From Io17-Chloro-G2 sp034428715 (GTDB taxonomy: Bacteria > Chloroflexota > Dehalococcoidia > Lucifugimonadales > UBA3495), in NCBI GenBank assembly GCA_034428715.1, contig DAOUHE010000096.1, forward strand, positions 1-64,000: a DNA stretch of 64,000 bases, written 5' to 3'. The position numbers were made by a program, and so were the translations under genes. A model generated the notes under the pieces. The model did no database searches and was not told where the DNA came from. It was given only the letters and a program-made list of their open reading frames with translations. Shown piece by piece: positions 1 to 8,422 of the stretch. How positions within the stretch are numbered: the stretch's first letter is position 1; every line of letters starts with the position of its first letter.

Positions 1-161
1 AGATTGCCCTCAATATGCTGAAGCAAGAAACCACTCTCAAACGGGGTATCCAGGGTAAACGGCTTAAAGCCGGTTGGGTCGAGGACTACCTCCTCGAGGT
101 GCTCCTTGGTTAAGACGCGATTGCCCTGCCCAGCTGCCAACCAGTCCCAGACCCAGCTCAT
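1..161 (-). CDS. Partial protein of unknown function (N-terminus only)
   Basis: An open frame runs from an ATG at 161-159 off the left edge of the window, giving 53 codons (begins MSWVWDWLAAG, later PTGFKPFTLDTPFES). A GAGGTG ribosome binding site lies 5 bases upstream of the ATG, which supports the start. The fragment has no signal peptide or membrane segment. I do not recognise the family. Its C-terminus and real length lie outside the window. Confidence 0.55.
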   Translation of the reverse strand, partial: MSWVWDWLAAGQGNRVLTKEHLEEVVLDPTGFKPFTLDTPFESGFLLQHIEGN

Positions 162-388
162 TCCCACACCTCGTTCAAAAATAGCCGCATACCGATGGGC
201 GTGGGTGGCGGTGTATACTACCATTCGATGTTAGCACCAGCGATCGATGCCAGGCAAACGGTTTGGTACCGGACACATGATAGACGCCGGGAACACGATG
301 CCGGGGACACCGAATGGAAACACAACACCGAGCCTGCCCGGCGCCCATTAACCCAATGCCCGTAGCCTAATAAAAGGAGACCTGTCCG

Positions 389-1357
389 ATGAAAGCAATT
401 CAGATCACCGAACATGGTGGACCCGAAGCCCTTAAATATCAGGACCTGCCAGACCTGAACCCAGGTGACGGCGATGCCCTGCTGGAGATTCAGGCGGTGG
501 GTGTCAACTACACCGACGTTTACAACCGCGCCGGAGCCACACCGGGCTTGCCCCTGCCCAGGATCATCGGCGTGGAAGGCGCTGGGGTGGTCCGAAGGGT
601 AGGCCAGGGGGTTTCCCAGGTCAAAGAGGGCGACGTGGTGGCCTACAGCAGCGTGATGGGTTCCTACGCAAACCAGGCGGTGGTGCCCGCGGCCAGGCTT
701 ATCAAAATGCCCGACGGTTTGGACGTCAAAGCGGGAGCCGCCGCCATGCTACAGGGCATGACGGCCCATTACCTTTGCCATTCCACCTACCCGGTGCAAA
801 GGGGCGACCGCACCCTCGTCCACGCGGGAGCGGGCGGCGTGGGACTTTTGCTGATCCAAATGATCAAGATGCTGGGGGGCTACGTTTTTTCCACCGTCTC
901 CACCGAAGCCAAAGCCCAGTTGGCCAAGGACGCGGGTGCCGACCAAGTCATTCTGTACACCCAGCAGGATTTCGCCGAGCAGATAAAGAATGCCACCAAC
1001 GGCGAGGGCGTCCGGGTCGTCTACGACGCAGTGGGCAAAACCACCTTCGACCAGAGCATTTCCTGCCTGGGGCGCCGTGGATACATGGTCCTTTACGGAA
1101 ATGCCAGCGGCCCGGTGCCCGACATGAGTCCCGGAAAACTGGGAATCGGGTCCTTGTATTTGACCCGCCCTGGCCTGGGAGATTACACCGTCACCCGGGA
1201 AGAACTGGAACAGCGGTCCGGCGACGTGTTGGAATGGGTGAAATCCGGCGATTTGAAACTCAGGGTTGAGCACATATTCCCCCTTTCGGAAGCGGCGGAA
1301 GCCCACCGGCAGCTGGAAGGAAGGGCCACCACCGGTAAGGTTCTGCTCATACCTTGA
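389..1357 (+). CDS. Zinc-independent quinone oxidoreductase (MDR superfamily)
   Basis: A 322-residue NAD(P)H:quinone reductase-like member of the medium-chain dehydrogenase/reductase superfamily. It should transfer hydride from NADPH to quinones or other enones in the cytosol. The GroES-like N-terminal half carries GVEGAGVV near residue 60. The Rossmann half carries the dinucleotide-binding AGAGGVG near residues 147-153. The zinc-binding Cys/His set of alcohol dehydrogenases is absent, as is normal for the Qor branch. Length is typical. An AAAGGAGA ribosome binding site sits about 10 bases before the ATG. The gene stands alone, so the physiological substrate is not indicated. Confidence 0.88.
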   Translation: MKAIQITEHGGPEALKYQDLPDLNPGDGDALLEIQAVGVNYTDVYNRAGATPGLPLPRIIGVEGAGVVRRVGQGVSQVKEGDVVAYSSVMGSYANQAVVPAARLIKMPDGLDVKAGAAAMLQGMTAHYLCHSTYPVQRGDRTLVHAGAGGVGLLLIQMIKMLGGYVFSTVSTEAKAQLAKDAGADQVILYTQQDFAEQIKNATNGEGVRVVYDAVGKTTFDQSISCLGRRGYMVLYGNASGPVPDMSPGKLGIGSLYLTRPGLGDYTVTREELEQRSGDVLEWVKSGDLKLRVEHIFPLSEAAEAHRQLEGRATTGKVLLIP

Positions 1358-1414
1358 TTCTTCTGGATCAGCCTGATGAACAAATCGGCTATCACTGGCC
1401 ACCAAGCAGGATTG

Positions 1415-1444
1415 TTGACTAAGTCAGTCTACTTTATTTATAAT
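1415..1444 (+). promoter_or_regulatory. Sigma-70-type promoter before the sufT-like gene
   Basis: TTGACT at 1415-1420 and a perfect TATAAT at 1439-1444 are separated by 18 bases in an AT-rich patch. They lie about 40 bases upstream of the next start codon. The call rests on consensus match only. Confidence 0.55.
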
Positions 1445-1480
1445 TGTTGAGCGTAATATTAACCAACGCGGGAGGCAGCA

Positions 1481-1786
1481 ATGGCGGAAGAACTCGGTGT
1501 TGAGGACGTCTATTCATCCCTGAAGGCGGTCTATGACCCAGAGATTCCCGTGAATATCGTGGACCTGGGTTTGATCTATGATGTCCAGGTCAACGGGAGC
1601 GACGTTTACGTCCAAATGACTTTGACCGCACCCGGCTGCGGAATGGGTCCGTACATCGCCCAACAGGCCGAATGGGCCATTCAAGAGATCGATGGTGTGG
1701 AAGACGTTCAGATCGAGCTCGTGTTCGAACCGGCTTGGACTCCCGATTTGATCAGCGAAGAAGCCCGCGCCCAAATGGGTATCTAA
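1481..1786 (+). CDS. SufT/MIP18-family (DUF59) iron-sulfur assembly protein
   Basis: A 101-residue single-domain MIP18/PaaD-like protein. The family helps mature or deliver Fe-S clusters in the cytosol. The family signature is visible: DPEIPVNIVDLGLIYDV near residues 19-35 and LTAPGCGMG near 48-56, with the conserved Cys in PGCGM. A GGGAGG ribosome binding site lies 7 bases upstream. The next gene is an Mrp-type ATPase, another Fe-S carrier family, so the two probably act together. A promoter-like sequence lies upstream. Function in this organism is inferred from family and context. Confidence 0.85.
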   Translation: MAEELGVEDVYSSLKAVYDPEIPVNIVDLGLIYDVQVNGSDVYVQMTLTAPGCGMGPYIAQQAEWAIQEIDGVEDVQIELVFEPAWTPDLISEEARAQMGI

Positions 1787-1927
1787 GACCAGATAACCCT
1801 ACCTTCGTGTTTCGCTGCGAGGGTAAATAATGACCCTAAGATTACGGTGGAAAGATCCATCGTCCCGGCGGCGGTAACCTGTCGTGGTTGACGCCGCCCC
1901 ATCATCGTTGTTGATTCTGGAGGCTCC

Positions 1928-2737
1928 GTGCCGACACCACAGGAAAACGCCCGGCTTGAGCAGATCAAGCGTAGTTGGGAACAAAAACGGCAGATCACCG
2001 ACCGCCTGTCCAAGATTGGCACCAAGATTGGCGTCTATAGCGGCAAAGGTGGGGTAGGCAAGACCACCGTGGCCGTCAACCTGGCGGTCACCCTGGCCAA
2101 GGAAGGCAATAAGGTTGGCCTGTTGGACGTCGATATAGACTGCCCCAACGCGGGCAAGGTGCTGGGTGTGTCGGATAAACCCGATTACGTCGACGGCCAG
2201 ATTCTGCCGGCGGAGAAATGGGGAGTCAAAGTGGTTTCAATGGGCTTTTTCCAGGAGAATGAGGAAGAGGCCATTATCTGGCGGGGCCCCATGATCCATA
2301 ACGCCATCAACCAGTTCCTCCAGACCACCGAATGGGGTGAACTGGATTACCTGGTGGTCGACCTGCCGCCGGGCACCTCGGATTCGCCCCTCACCGTCAT
2401 GCAGACCCTACCAATGGATGGCTTCGTCGTGGTCAGCACCCCCCAATATCTGGCCGGCCTAGATGCCAGACGCTGCATCAACATGATCCGCAAGTTGAAC
2501 ATGAACGTGCTGGGCATAGTTGAAAACTACACCGGAGATGTTTTTGGGCAGGGTGGCGGAGAGGACCTGGCCAAGGAAGTCGACGCTCCGTATCTGGGTG
2601 AGTTGGCCCTCCGGTCTTCCTACCAAGACGTTTCTCAACCCACCTCGCTGGCGGATTCCGACGTGGCTGAAGAATACGGACAAATGGTGAAAAAGGTTAA
2701 GGACAGCCTGAGGAAATTCGGGCGCGACGCGGCGTAG
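1928..2737 (+). CDS. Mrp/NBP35-type P-loop ATPase, Fe-S carrier family
   Basis: A 269-residue ParA/MinD-superfamily ATPase of the Mrp (ApbC) type, starting with GTG behind a GGAGG-like site. The deviant Walker A motif GKGGVGKTT is at residues 39-47, followed by LDVDIDCPNAGKVLG and the switch region VVDLPPGTSDSPLT. It belongs with the SufT-like gene 140 bases upstream. The oddity is in the C-terminal part: VLGIVENYTG runs straight into DVFGQGGGEDL, where most Mrp proteins have about ten more residues including the cluster-binding CPxC motif. It may therefore not hold a cluster in the usual way. Confidence 0.87.
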   Translation: MPTPQENARLEQIKRSWEQKRQITDRLSKIGTKIGVYSGKGGVGKTTVAVNLAVTLAKEGNKVGLLDVDIDCPNAGKVLGVSDKPDYVDGQILPAEKWGVKVVSMGFFQENEEEAIIWRGPMIHNAINQFLQTTEWGELDYLVVDLPPGTSDSPLTVMQTLPMDGFVVVSTPQYLAGLDARRCINMIRKLNMNVLGIVENYTGDVFGQGGGEDLAKEVDAPYLGELALRSSYQDVSQPTSLADSDVAEEYGQMVKKVKDSLRKFGRDAA

Positions 2738-2761
2738 GCCCGCTCCCGCGCTCAAGAGGCC

Positions 2762-4606
2762 CTAGTCGTCCGAAGCGGCTGCCTCTGCTTCGGTAACGGC
2801 AACCTCCTCTCCCCCCTTTCTTCGCCGCTGAGACCGGCCATTGCGGTTCGCTTGATCGGAAGAAGCCGAGATACTCATCAGCAGGTCCACCTCCCGGTTC
2901 ATGGCCTCTTGAGAGAAACTGCTGCCTTCCCCCATGCGCCGGAATTTCTGGTAACGCCGCTTCAACAGCTTCCCCGGAGACAACCTGGTCAGTTCCGCCA
3001 ACTGTTGGAGTATCACTAGCTGAAGTGAGTTTGCCGCCTCTTTGGGGTTGAGATGAGCGCCCCCTTCCGGTTCGGGAACCACCACGTCGGCTATTCCCAA
3101 TTCCAAGCAGTCTCCGCTGGTCAACATCAGCGCCTCTGCGGCCTCACGGTCAAGGCGGTGGTCGTGGTAAGAAGCGCCCAGGTTATGGTTCAGCGATATG
3201 GGCGAATATACCGCGTATTGCTGCACCAGGATCCGATCTGACAAACCGAGGGCGAGGGCGCCTTCGCTGCCACCCTCTCCTATGATCGCCGAGACGATGG
3301 GCGTCGGCGCTTCCACCATCATAGATAGGGTGGTGGCGATGGCATTACCCATCCCCTGTTCCTCGGATTCGAGCCCAGGATCCGCTCCCTGGGTATCGAT
3401 CAACGTGATCAAGGGCAATTTGAACCGGGACGCCAGGTTGATGACCCTTTGAGCTTTACGCAGACCATCGGGGTAAACGTGGTTACGCTGTCCTTCCAGG
3501 GCTGCGCGCCTCTGTTGCCCAATGATCGCGACTGGCTGTTCGCCCATGAAACCCACCCCGCCGACAATGGACCGGTCATCGCTGTTCAGACGGTCTCCCC
3601 TCAGCTCTATGAATGGGTCCAGCATCGAACGGATGTAGGCCATCGCCATGGGACGTTCGGTATCCCGTGCAATGGTCACCGCCTCCCATGCTGCAGGCGC
3701 CGACGGCTCCTCAAAATCGATCTTCAACAACTCTTTGTGGTTGCCCTTGCCCAGCTTCTGCATAGTGAAGATCTTCAATAAGATGGCCAAGCGTTCCTGC
3801 AACGTCTCTCGGTCCACCACATTGTCCAGCAGACCGTGCCCCAGGTGGGCCTCGGCGGTGTGGGCATCCAACGGCAGCGGCATGTTGGAGGCTTCCCGTA
3901 GGGTCCTGAGGGGGGAGAGGCCGATCAGGGAACCGGGCTCAGCCAAAATGACATCGGCCAGGTTGGCGAAACTGGCGTAAGCCTGTCCGGTGGAGGGGTT
4001 TGCCAACAAGACGATGAAGGGAACCCCCTCTTCTCTCACCCGTTTGGCGGCGGTCACGGTCTTGGCCATCTGCATCAGGGAGAGGACACCTTCCTGAACC
4101 CTGGCGCCGCCGCCGGTGACTATTGCCACCAACGGCAAGTGTCTGCGGGCGGCTGTCTCCATTGCAGTGGCAACCTTTTCGCCCACCACTATGCCCATGC
4201 TCCCACCCATGAAACCGAAGTCCAGCACCACCAGCATCACATCGGTGCCATCAATACGGCACCGGCCGGTTACAGCGGCCTCAGTTAGTCCGGTGCGATT
4301 CTGGTCTTGGGAGAGCAGCTTGCGATAGGAACTACGGCCAGAAAAGGATAACGGAGCAACCGAGCTTAGATACTTATGGGTTTCTTTGAACGTCCCCTTG
4401 TCCGCCAACAATTCGATACGTTCCCTGGCGGATAGTGTGTAATGAAACCGGCAGAACGGGCATACCCGGTAGGAAAGATAGGTCTGGGTTTCTGATATGG
4501 GCTCCTCACAGAGCAAACACCGGTCGTGGACCGTAGACAGATAAACGTGGCTAAGGTCTCCTTCCCGGGAAAAGAGGTGAACTAGAAAATCAGCCAGATT
4601 TCTCAA
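2762..4606 (-). CDS. accDA: Fused acetyl-CoA carboxylase carboxyltransferase, beta plus alpha
   Basis: A 614-residue protein that joins both carboxyltransferase subunits of acetyl-CoA carboxylase, which moves CO2 from carboxybiotin to acetyl-CoA to make malonyl-CoA for fatty acid synthesis. The AccD half begins with a four-Cys zinc finger (Cys30, Cys33, Cys49, Cys52) and contains GGGARVQEG. The AccA half starts around residue 300 and contains DPFIELRGDR, DTQGADPGLESEEQG and IIGEGGSEGALAL. The start is TTG, 4 bases after an AAGGT site. No accB or accC lies nearby. A bicistronic layout is more common; fusion is known in some lineages. Confidence 0.9.
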   Translation of the reverse strand: MRNLADFLVHLFSREGDLSHVYLSTVHDRCLLCEEPISETQTYLSYRVCPFCRFHYTLSARERIELLADKGTFKETHKYLSSVAPLSFSGRSSYRKLLSQDQNRTGLTEAAVTGRCRIDGTDVMLVVLDFGFMGGSMGIVVGEKVATAMETAARRHLPLVAIVTGGGARVQEGVLSLMQMAKTVTAAKRVREEGVPFIVLLANPSTGQAYASFANLADVILAEPGSLIGLSPLRTLREASNMPLPLDAHTAEAHLGHGLLDNVVDRETLQERLAILLKIFTMQKLGKGNHKELLKIDFEEPSAPAAWEAVTIARDTERPMAMAYIRSMLDPFIELRGDRLNSDDRSIVGGVGFMGEQPVAIIGQQRRAALEGQRNHVYPDGLRKAQRVINLASRFKLPLITLIDTQGADPGLESEEQGMGNAIATTLSMMVEAPTPIVSAIIGEGGSEGALALGLSDRILVQQYAVYSPISLNHNLGASYHDHRLDREAAEALMLTSGDCLELGIADVVVPEPEGGAHLNPKEAANSLQLVILQQLAELTRLSPGKLLKRRYQKFRRMGEGSSFSQEAMNREVDLLMSISASSDQANRNGRSQRRRKGGEEVAVTEAEAAASDD

Positions 4607-4858
4607 ATCGTTACCTTAAAAGGTGGTGGGTTGTTGTCTGTGGCCGCTCCTTCCATGATACAACAATATATGGGTCCGGTAATCACCCTAATGCCGTTTC
4701 AGCCAACCTGCCATCTAATGGGCCACACTATGTTTTACGCAATCCACCGGCCTCTGGGATTCATTTAGGCTGCCGCAATTCGTTGATTTCCCATTTGCCC
4801 TGGTTTACACTCTGGCCCAAGCTGATAAGAAATCCCAGGGAAAACCGGAGGGGATGAC

Positions 4859-5059
4859 ATGCCCATTTCCAACGAAACACTAAAAGCCATGATTCGCGAC
4901 TATAACGGCTTCGAACTGACTGACATGGAGCTAGAACTGATCCGTCCCGAAATAGACAATTACTTGGCCGCCGTCGAAAGTCTGGCTGACCTGGACCTAT
5001 CCAACGTGATGTCCGGCCGTCTGCTCAAGGTTGACGAAGGGAGGGCCAGCGATGCCTAG
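4859..5059 (+). CDS. AtzG-like small amidase partner
   Basis: A 66-residue helical protein resembling AtzG/GatC-type small subunits. The GatC-like pattern is a helix with MELELIRPEIDNYL followed by ESLADLDLSNV. AtzG proteins pair with a GatA-like amidase (AtzE) and stabilise it. Here the stop codon overlaps the following amidase start by 8 bases, so the two are translationally coupled. A GGAGG site lies 7 bases upstream of the ATG. GatC itself is less likely, because GatC is usually about 95 residues and gatB is not adjacent. Confidence 0.7.
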   Translation: MPISNETLKAMIRDYNGFELTDMELELIRPEIDNYLAAVESLADLDLSNVMSGRLLKVDEGRASDA

Positions 5060-6482
5060 CGCCGACCTGCTCAAGCTAACGATTTCCGAGTTGGCGCCCA
5101 AGATCCAGTCGGGCCAGGTGTCTCCCGTGGAGCTCACGGAAGCCGCCTTGGCCCAAGCTCACCGGTTGCAGCCTGCCCTTAATTCCTTCATCACGATCCT
5201 GGATGAGCAGGCCATGAGCCAGGCCCACCAGATGGAGGAAGCCCTGGCCAAAGGGGATTACCGGGGGCCGCTTCACGGCATTCCCATCGGCATAAAAGAC
5301 AACATCGCCACCGCCGGCATCCGCCCTACCGTGGGCTCCCAGGTCTTGACCAATAACGTTCCCGACGAGGACGCCCACGTTGTCGCGTTATGTAAATCGG
5401 CTGGCGCCATCATATTGGGCAAAGAGAACCTGGAGGAGTTTGCCGCGGGTGTCACCTCCAACAACCCCCATTTCGGCGCGGTGCACAACCCCTGGGATTT
5501 GGACCATGTGCCCGGCGGGTCCAGCGGCGGAGGCGGCGCCAACGTCGCGGCGGGGGTTACATTCGCGTCGCTGGGAACCGACCTGGGCGGATCGGTGCGG
5601 CTGCCCGCCACGTTCTGTGGAGTCGTTGGGTTAAAACAAACCTACGGCCGCGTCAGCCAGCGGGGACTCTTGGTGACCAGTTTTAACGGCGACCACATTG
5701 GCCCCATGACTCGCAGCGTGATGGATAGCGCCTTGGTGCTTCAAACCCTGGCGGGATACGACCCGTTGGACCCCAGCACGGTCCCGGTCCCAGTGCCCGA
5801 TTACACCGCCGGTGTGGGCAGCCGGTTGGATTGGCTCACCATGGGAGTGCCGTCGGACTATTACTTCGACCTGGTGGACCCACAGGTTGAAGCGGCCATC
5901 CGCATGGCCATTTCCGCGCTACAAGAACTGGGAGTCAAATCCGTTGAGGTTAGCCTGCCCAGCATGGAATTCGCCGGGGCGCTGCGTATCGCCGGCATGG
6001 CCGACAGCGTGGTGACCCACGAGCCCTACATCAACAGCCACCGGGACCAGTATGGACCCGACACCCTTTACCGCACCCTGGCGGGACAGTTCGTCCTGGG
6101 TAAGGATTATTCCAAATCCTTGAAAGTACAGCGCATGATAAAAGAGGAATATGCCCGGGTGCTGCAGGACGTGGACTTTTTGGTCACGCCAACCGCCCCG
6201 GTGACCGCGCCCCGCATCGATGCCAAGTATATCGAGCTAGGGGGAACACAACATCGAGTCAGGGGGCCAGGGTCGGGAATGGTCTCCCGCAACACCAGCC
6301 CTATGAACTCCACCGGTCTGCCCGCCATCACCGTCCCTTGCGGCTTCAATGACCAGGGGCTGCCGATAGGCGTCCAGTTCATCGGCAGGCCATTCGATGA
6401 AGCCACTCTATTCCGGGTAGCGGGCGGTTATGAGGCCGTGTGGCCTAGCCGGGGCCAACGGCCGGCGGTAGACCAGGAATAG
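5052..6482 (+). CDS. Amidase signature family hydrolase (AtzE/GatA-like)
   Basis: A 476-residue amidase that hydrolyses a C-N amide bond. It has the Ser-cisSer-Lys catalytic set of the amidase signature family: Lys in IGIKDN near residue 81, the Gly/Ser loop GGSSGGGG near 156-163, and the nucleophile Ser in GTDLGGSVRLPA near 177-188. The chosen ATG at 5052 follows GAAGGGAGGG; an in-frame start 21 bases upstream has no better site. It overlaps the AtzG-like gene, which points to an AtzE-type biuret/allophanate-like amidase rather than tRNA amidotransferase. Two deacetylase-like genes follow on the same strand and may share a nitrogen-compound catabolic role. Confidence 0.85.
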   Translation: MPSADLLKLTISELAPKIQSGQVSPVELTEAALAQAHRLQPALNSFITILDEQAMSQAHQMEEALAKGDYRGPLHGIPIGIKDNIATAGIRPTVGSQVLTNNVPDEDAHVVALCKSAGAIILGKENLEEFAAGVTSNNPHFGAVHNPWDLDHVPGGSSGGGGANVAAGVTFASLGTDLGGSVRLPATFCGVVGLKQTYGRVSQRGLLVTSFNGDHIGPMTRSVMDSALVLQTLAGYDPLDPSTVPVPVPDYTAGVGSRLDWLTMGVPSDYYFDLVDPQVEAAIRMAISALQELGVKSVEVSLPSMEFAGALRIAGMADSVVTHEPYINSHRDQYGPDTLYRTLAGQFVLGKDYSKSLKVQRMIKEEYARVLQDVDFLVTPTAPVTAPRIDAKYIELGGTQHRVRGPGSGMVSRNTSPMNSTGLPAITVPCGFNDQGLPIGVQFIGRPFDEATLFRVAGGYEAVWPSRGQRPAVDQE

Positions 6483-6529
6483 GGTAGACCAAGCATAGAT
6501 AAGTCCCGTTACATTCCGGAGGTGTTCCA

Positions 6530-7444
6530 ATGCCTCTACCCCCAGACCGGGTAGACTACAGCCCCATCATTGAACGGCCCGCCATCAAATGGCCCAACGG
6601 CGCCCGAGTCGCCTTCTGGGTCTCTCCAAACGTGGAGCACTACGAGTATCTGCCCGACTTCGACGGTAACCGCAATCCGTGGCCCCGGACCCCTTATCCC
6701 GACGTGCAGCAATACTCTTACCGCGACTACGGCAGCCGGGTGGGGTTTTGGCGGATGCTAGAGCCGCTGGACAAATACAACATCAAGTGCTGCGTTTCGC
6801 TGAACATGGCCGTCCTGGAGCAATTCCCGGAGATCGCCGAGGCCATGGTCCAGCGGGACTGGGACTACATGAGCCACGGCATCTACAACACCCGCTTCCT
6901 TAACACCTATTCCGAGGAGCAGGAGCGGGAGTTCTACCGGGATTGCATCAACACCCTGCACCGCCACACCGGTAAGCAGCTCAAGGGCATGCTGGGACCG
7001 GCCATCTCCGCCACCGTTGCCACGCCGGACCTGATGGCCGAGGCCGGTCTGATCTACCACACCGACTGGGTCCACGACGACCAACCGGTGCCCATAAAGG
7101 TGAAGAGCGGCAAGCTAATCTCAGTGCCCTATTCCATTGAGTTGAACGATTCTTCGGTGTTGCGTGACAACCACTATGAAGGCGACTATTTCGCCCGCAT
7201 CTGCAAAGATCAGTTCGACAGGCTGTATCAGGAAGGGGCCGAAAGCGGCCGCGTGATGTGCATCGCCCTGCATCCATTCCTGATCGGCCAACCCCACCGG
7301 ATCAAGTATCTGGATGACATCTTGGGCTACATCATGGGCCACGACGGCGTCTGGCAGACCACCGCCGACGAGATAGCGGAATACTATATCGCCAACTATT
7401 ACGACCAGGTAGTGGAGCATGCCCAACAGTTGAAACAGCCATAA
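6530..7444 (+). CDS. Polysaccharide deacetylase-like (PuuE-type) hydrolase
   Basis: A 304-residue NodB-fold hydrolase resembling the PuuE/allantoinase-like branch, which acts on small cyclic amides or N-acetyl groups. Recognisable parts are KWPNGARVAFWV at residues 17-28, GSRVGFWRMLE, YMSHGIYN and a C-terminal CIALHPFLIGQPHR. The usual NodB HxxxH pair is not seen; only one His remains in SHGIYN, so the metal site differs from chitin deacetylases. A GGAGGTG site lies before the ATG. The gene sits downstream of the amidase and upstream of a paralogue, and a truncated copy occurs at 24.8 kb. Exact substrate unknown. Confidence 0.8.
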   Translation: MPLPPDRVDYSPIIERPAIKWPNGARVAFWVSPNVEHYEYLPDFDGNRNPWPRTPYPDVQQYSYRDYGSRVGFWRMLEPLDKYNIKCCVSLNMAVLEQFPEIAEAMVQRDWDYMSHGIYNTRFLNTYSEEQEREFYRDCINTLHRHTGKQLKGMLGPAISATVATPDLMAEAGLIYHTDWVHDDQPVPIKVKSGKLISVPYSIELNDSSVLRDNHYEGDYFARICKDQFDRLYQEGAESGRVMCIALHPFLIGQPHRIKYLDDILGYIMGHDGVWQTTADEIAEYYIANYYDQVVEHAQQLKQP

Positions 7445-7504
7445 CCAAAGTCATCGCCAACAACCAACATCACCCAGCCAGCTATCGTGTACGAGGAACG
7501 TGTA

Positions 7505-8422
7505 ATGCCCGGTCAACGCCAATTCGGAATGGACCACGAACACTACGATTGGTCGCCCATCAGCACCAGAGGCACCCTGCGGTGGCCCAATGATAGCCGG
7601 GTCGCGCTGTTCGTCATAGTGACCCTGGATAAGATGGAATGGATCGCGCCCGAAGGGAGTTACCAGGCGGGTAATCTGGCCGGAGGATCAGCGGCGCGCC
7701 CGTTCCCAGACTTCACCCGCATGTCACACCGGGAGTACGGGCACCGGGTGGGCATATTCCGAATCCTGGACGTTTTGGAAAAGCACGGCATCACCCCCAC
7801 CATCGCCATGGACGCCCTCACCGCCGAATACTACCCCTACCTGGTGAGGCATTGTCTGGACCGTGGCTGCGAGATCATCGGCCACGGCATTTCGGTGAGC
7901 CGTATGATCACCAGCAACATGTCCGAGGGGGATGAGAAAGAATACATCAACCAGTCAATCTCCACCCTCACCCAGGCCACGGGCGCCGCTCCCCGGGGCT
8001 GGATGGGCCCCGAATACGGAGAGTCCCACCGGACGCCCCAGCTTCTGGCCGAGGCAGGGATCAAGTATCTCTGCGATTGGGCCAATGACGAGCAGCCATA
8101 CCCCATGAAATCCCCCCGAGGAAAGATAACCGCTCTGCCGGTGATGTGGGAACTGGACGACGTGGGAGCCATGGCCAACCGGAAGGTGACCATTCACCGG
8201 TACGGCGACCTGCTAAAGGAGAGTTTCGACCAGCTTTACCAGGACGGCGCAACCAACGGAAGGCTGTTGGGATTAAGTCTGCACCCATGGTTGACCGGCC
8301 AGCCCTTCCGCATAGGTTATCTGGACAACGCTTTAGGACACATGACCGGCCATTCCAGGGTGTGGCCGGCCAGCGGCGAAGCCATAGTCGACTGGTTCCG
8401 CGAGAACCCGCCAGTGGCGTGA
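7505..8422 (+). CDS. Polysaccharide deacetylase-like hydrolase, second paralogue
   Basis: A 305-residue relative of the preceding gene, with the same architecture: LRWPNDSRVALFVIV near the start, YGHRVGIFRILDVLEKHGI, a GHGIS motif, WMGPEYGES and GLSLHPWLTGQPFR near the end. The ATG at 7505 is preferred over a GTG at 7487 because GAGGA lies 7 bases before it. It is probably co-transcribed with the amidase and the first paralogue and should act on a related small amide or acylated substrate. Its stop codon overlaps the start of a lipoprotein gene. Confidence 0.8.
   Translation: MPGQRQFGMDHEHYDWSPISTRGTLRWPNDSRVALFVIVTLDKMEWIAPEGSYQAGNLAGGSAARPFPDFTRMSHREYGHRVGIFRILDVLEKHGITPTIAMDALTAEYYPYLVRHCLDRGCEIIGHGISVSRMITSNMSEGDEKEYINQSISTLTQATGAAPRGWMGPEYGESHRTPQLLAEAGIKYLCDWANDEQPYPMKSPRGKITALPVMWELDDVGAMANRKVTIHRYGDLLKESFDQLYQDGATNGRLLGLSLHPWLTGQPFRIGYLDNALGHMTGHSRVWPASGEAIVDWFRENPPVA

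Noticed and set aside
749..1405. Long minus-strand frame of 218 codons over the quinone oxidoreductase gene
   Set aside because: It lies wholly in the shadow of a well-supported gene, has no ribosome binding site and gives no recognisable protein.
4859..6482. GatC/GatA of the tRNA amidotransferase
   Set aside because: The small subunit is too short for GatC, gatB is missing, and a glutaminyl-tRNA synthetase is present in the window. AtzG plus amidase fits better.
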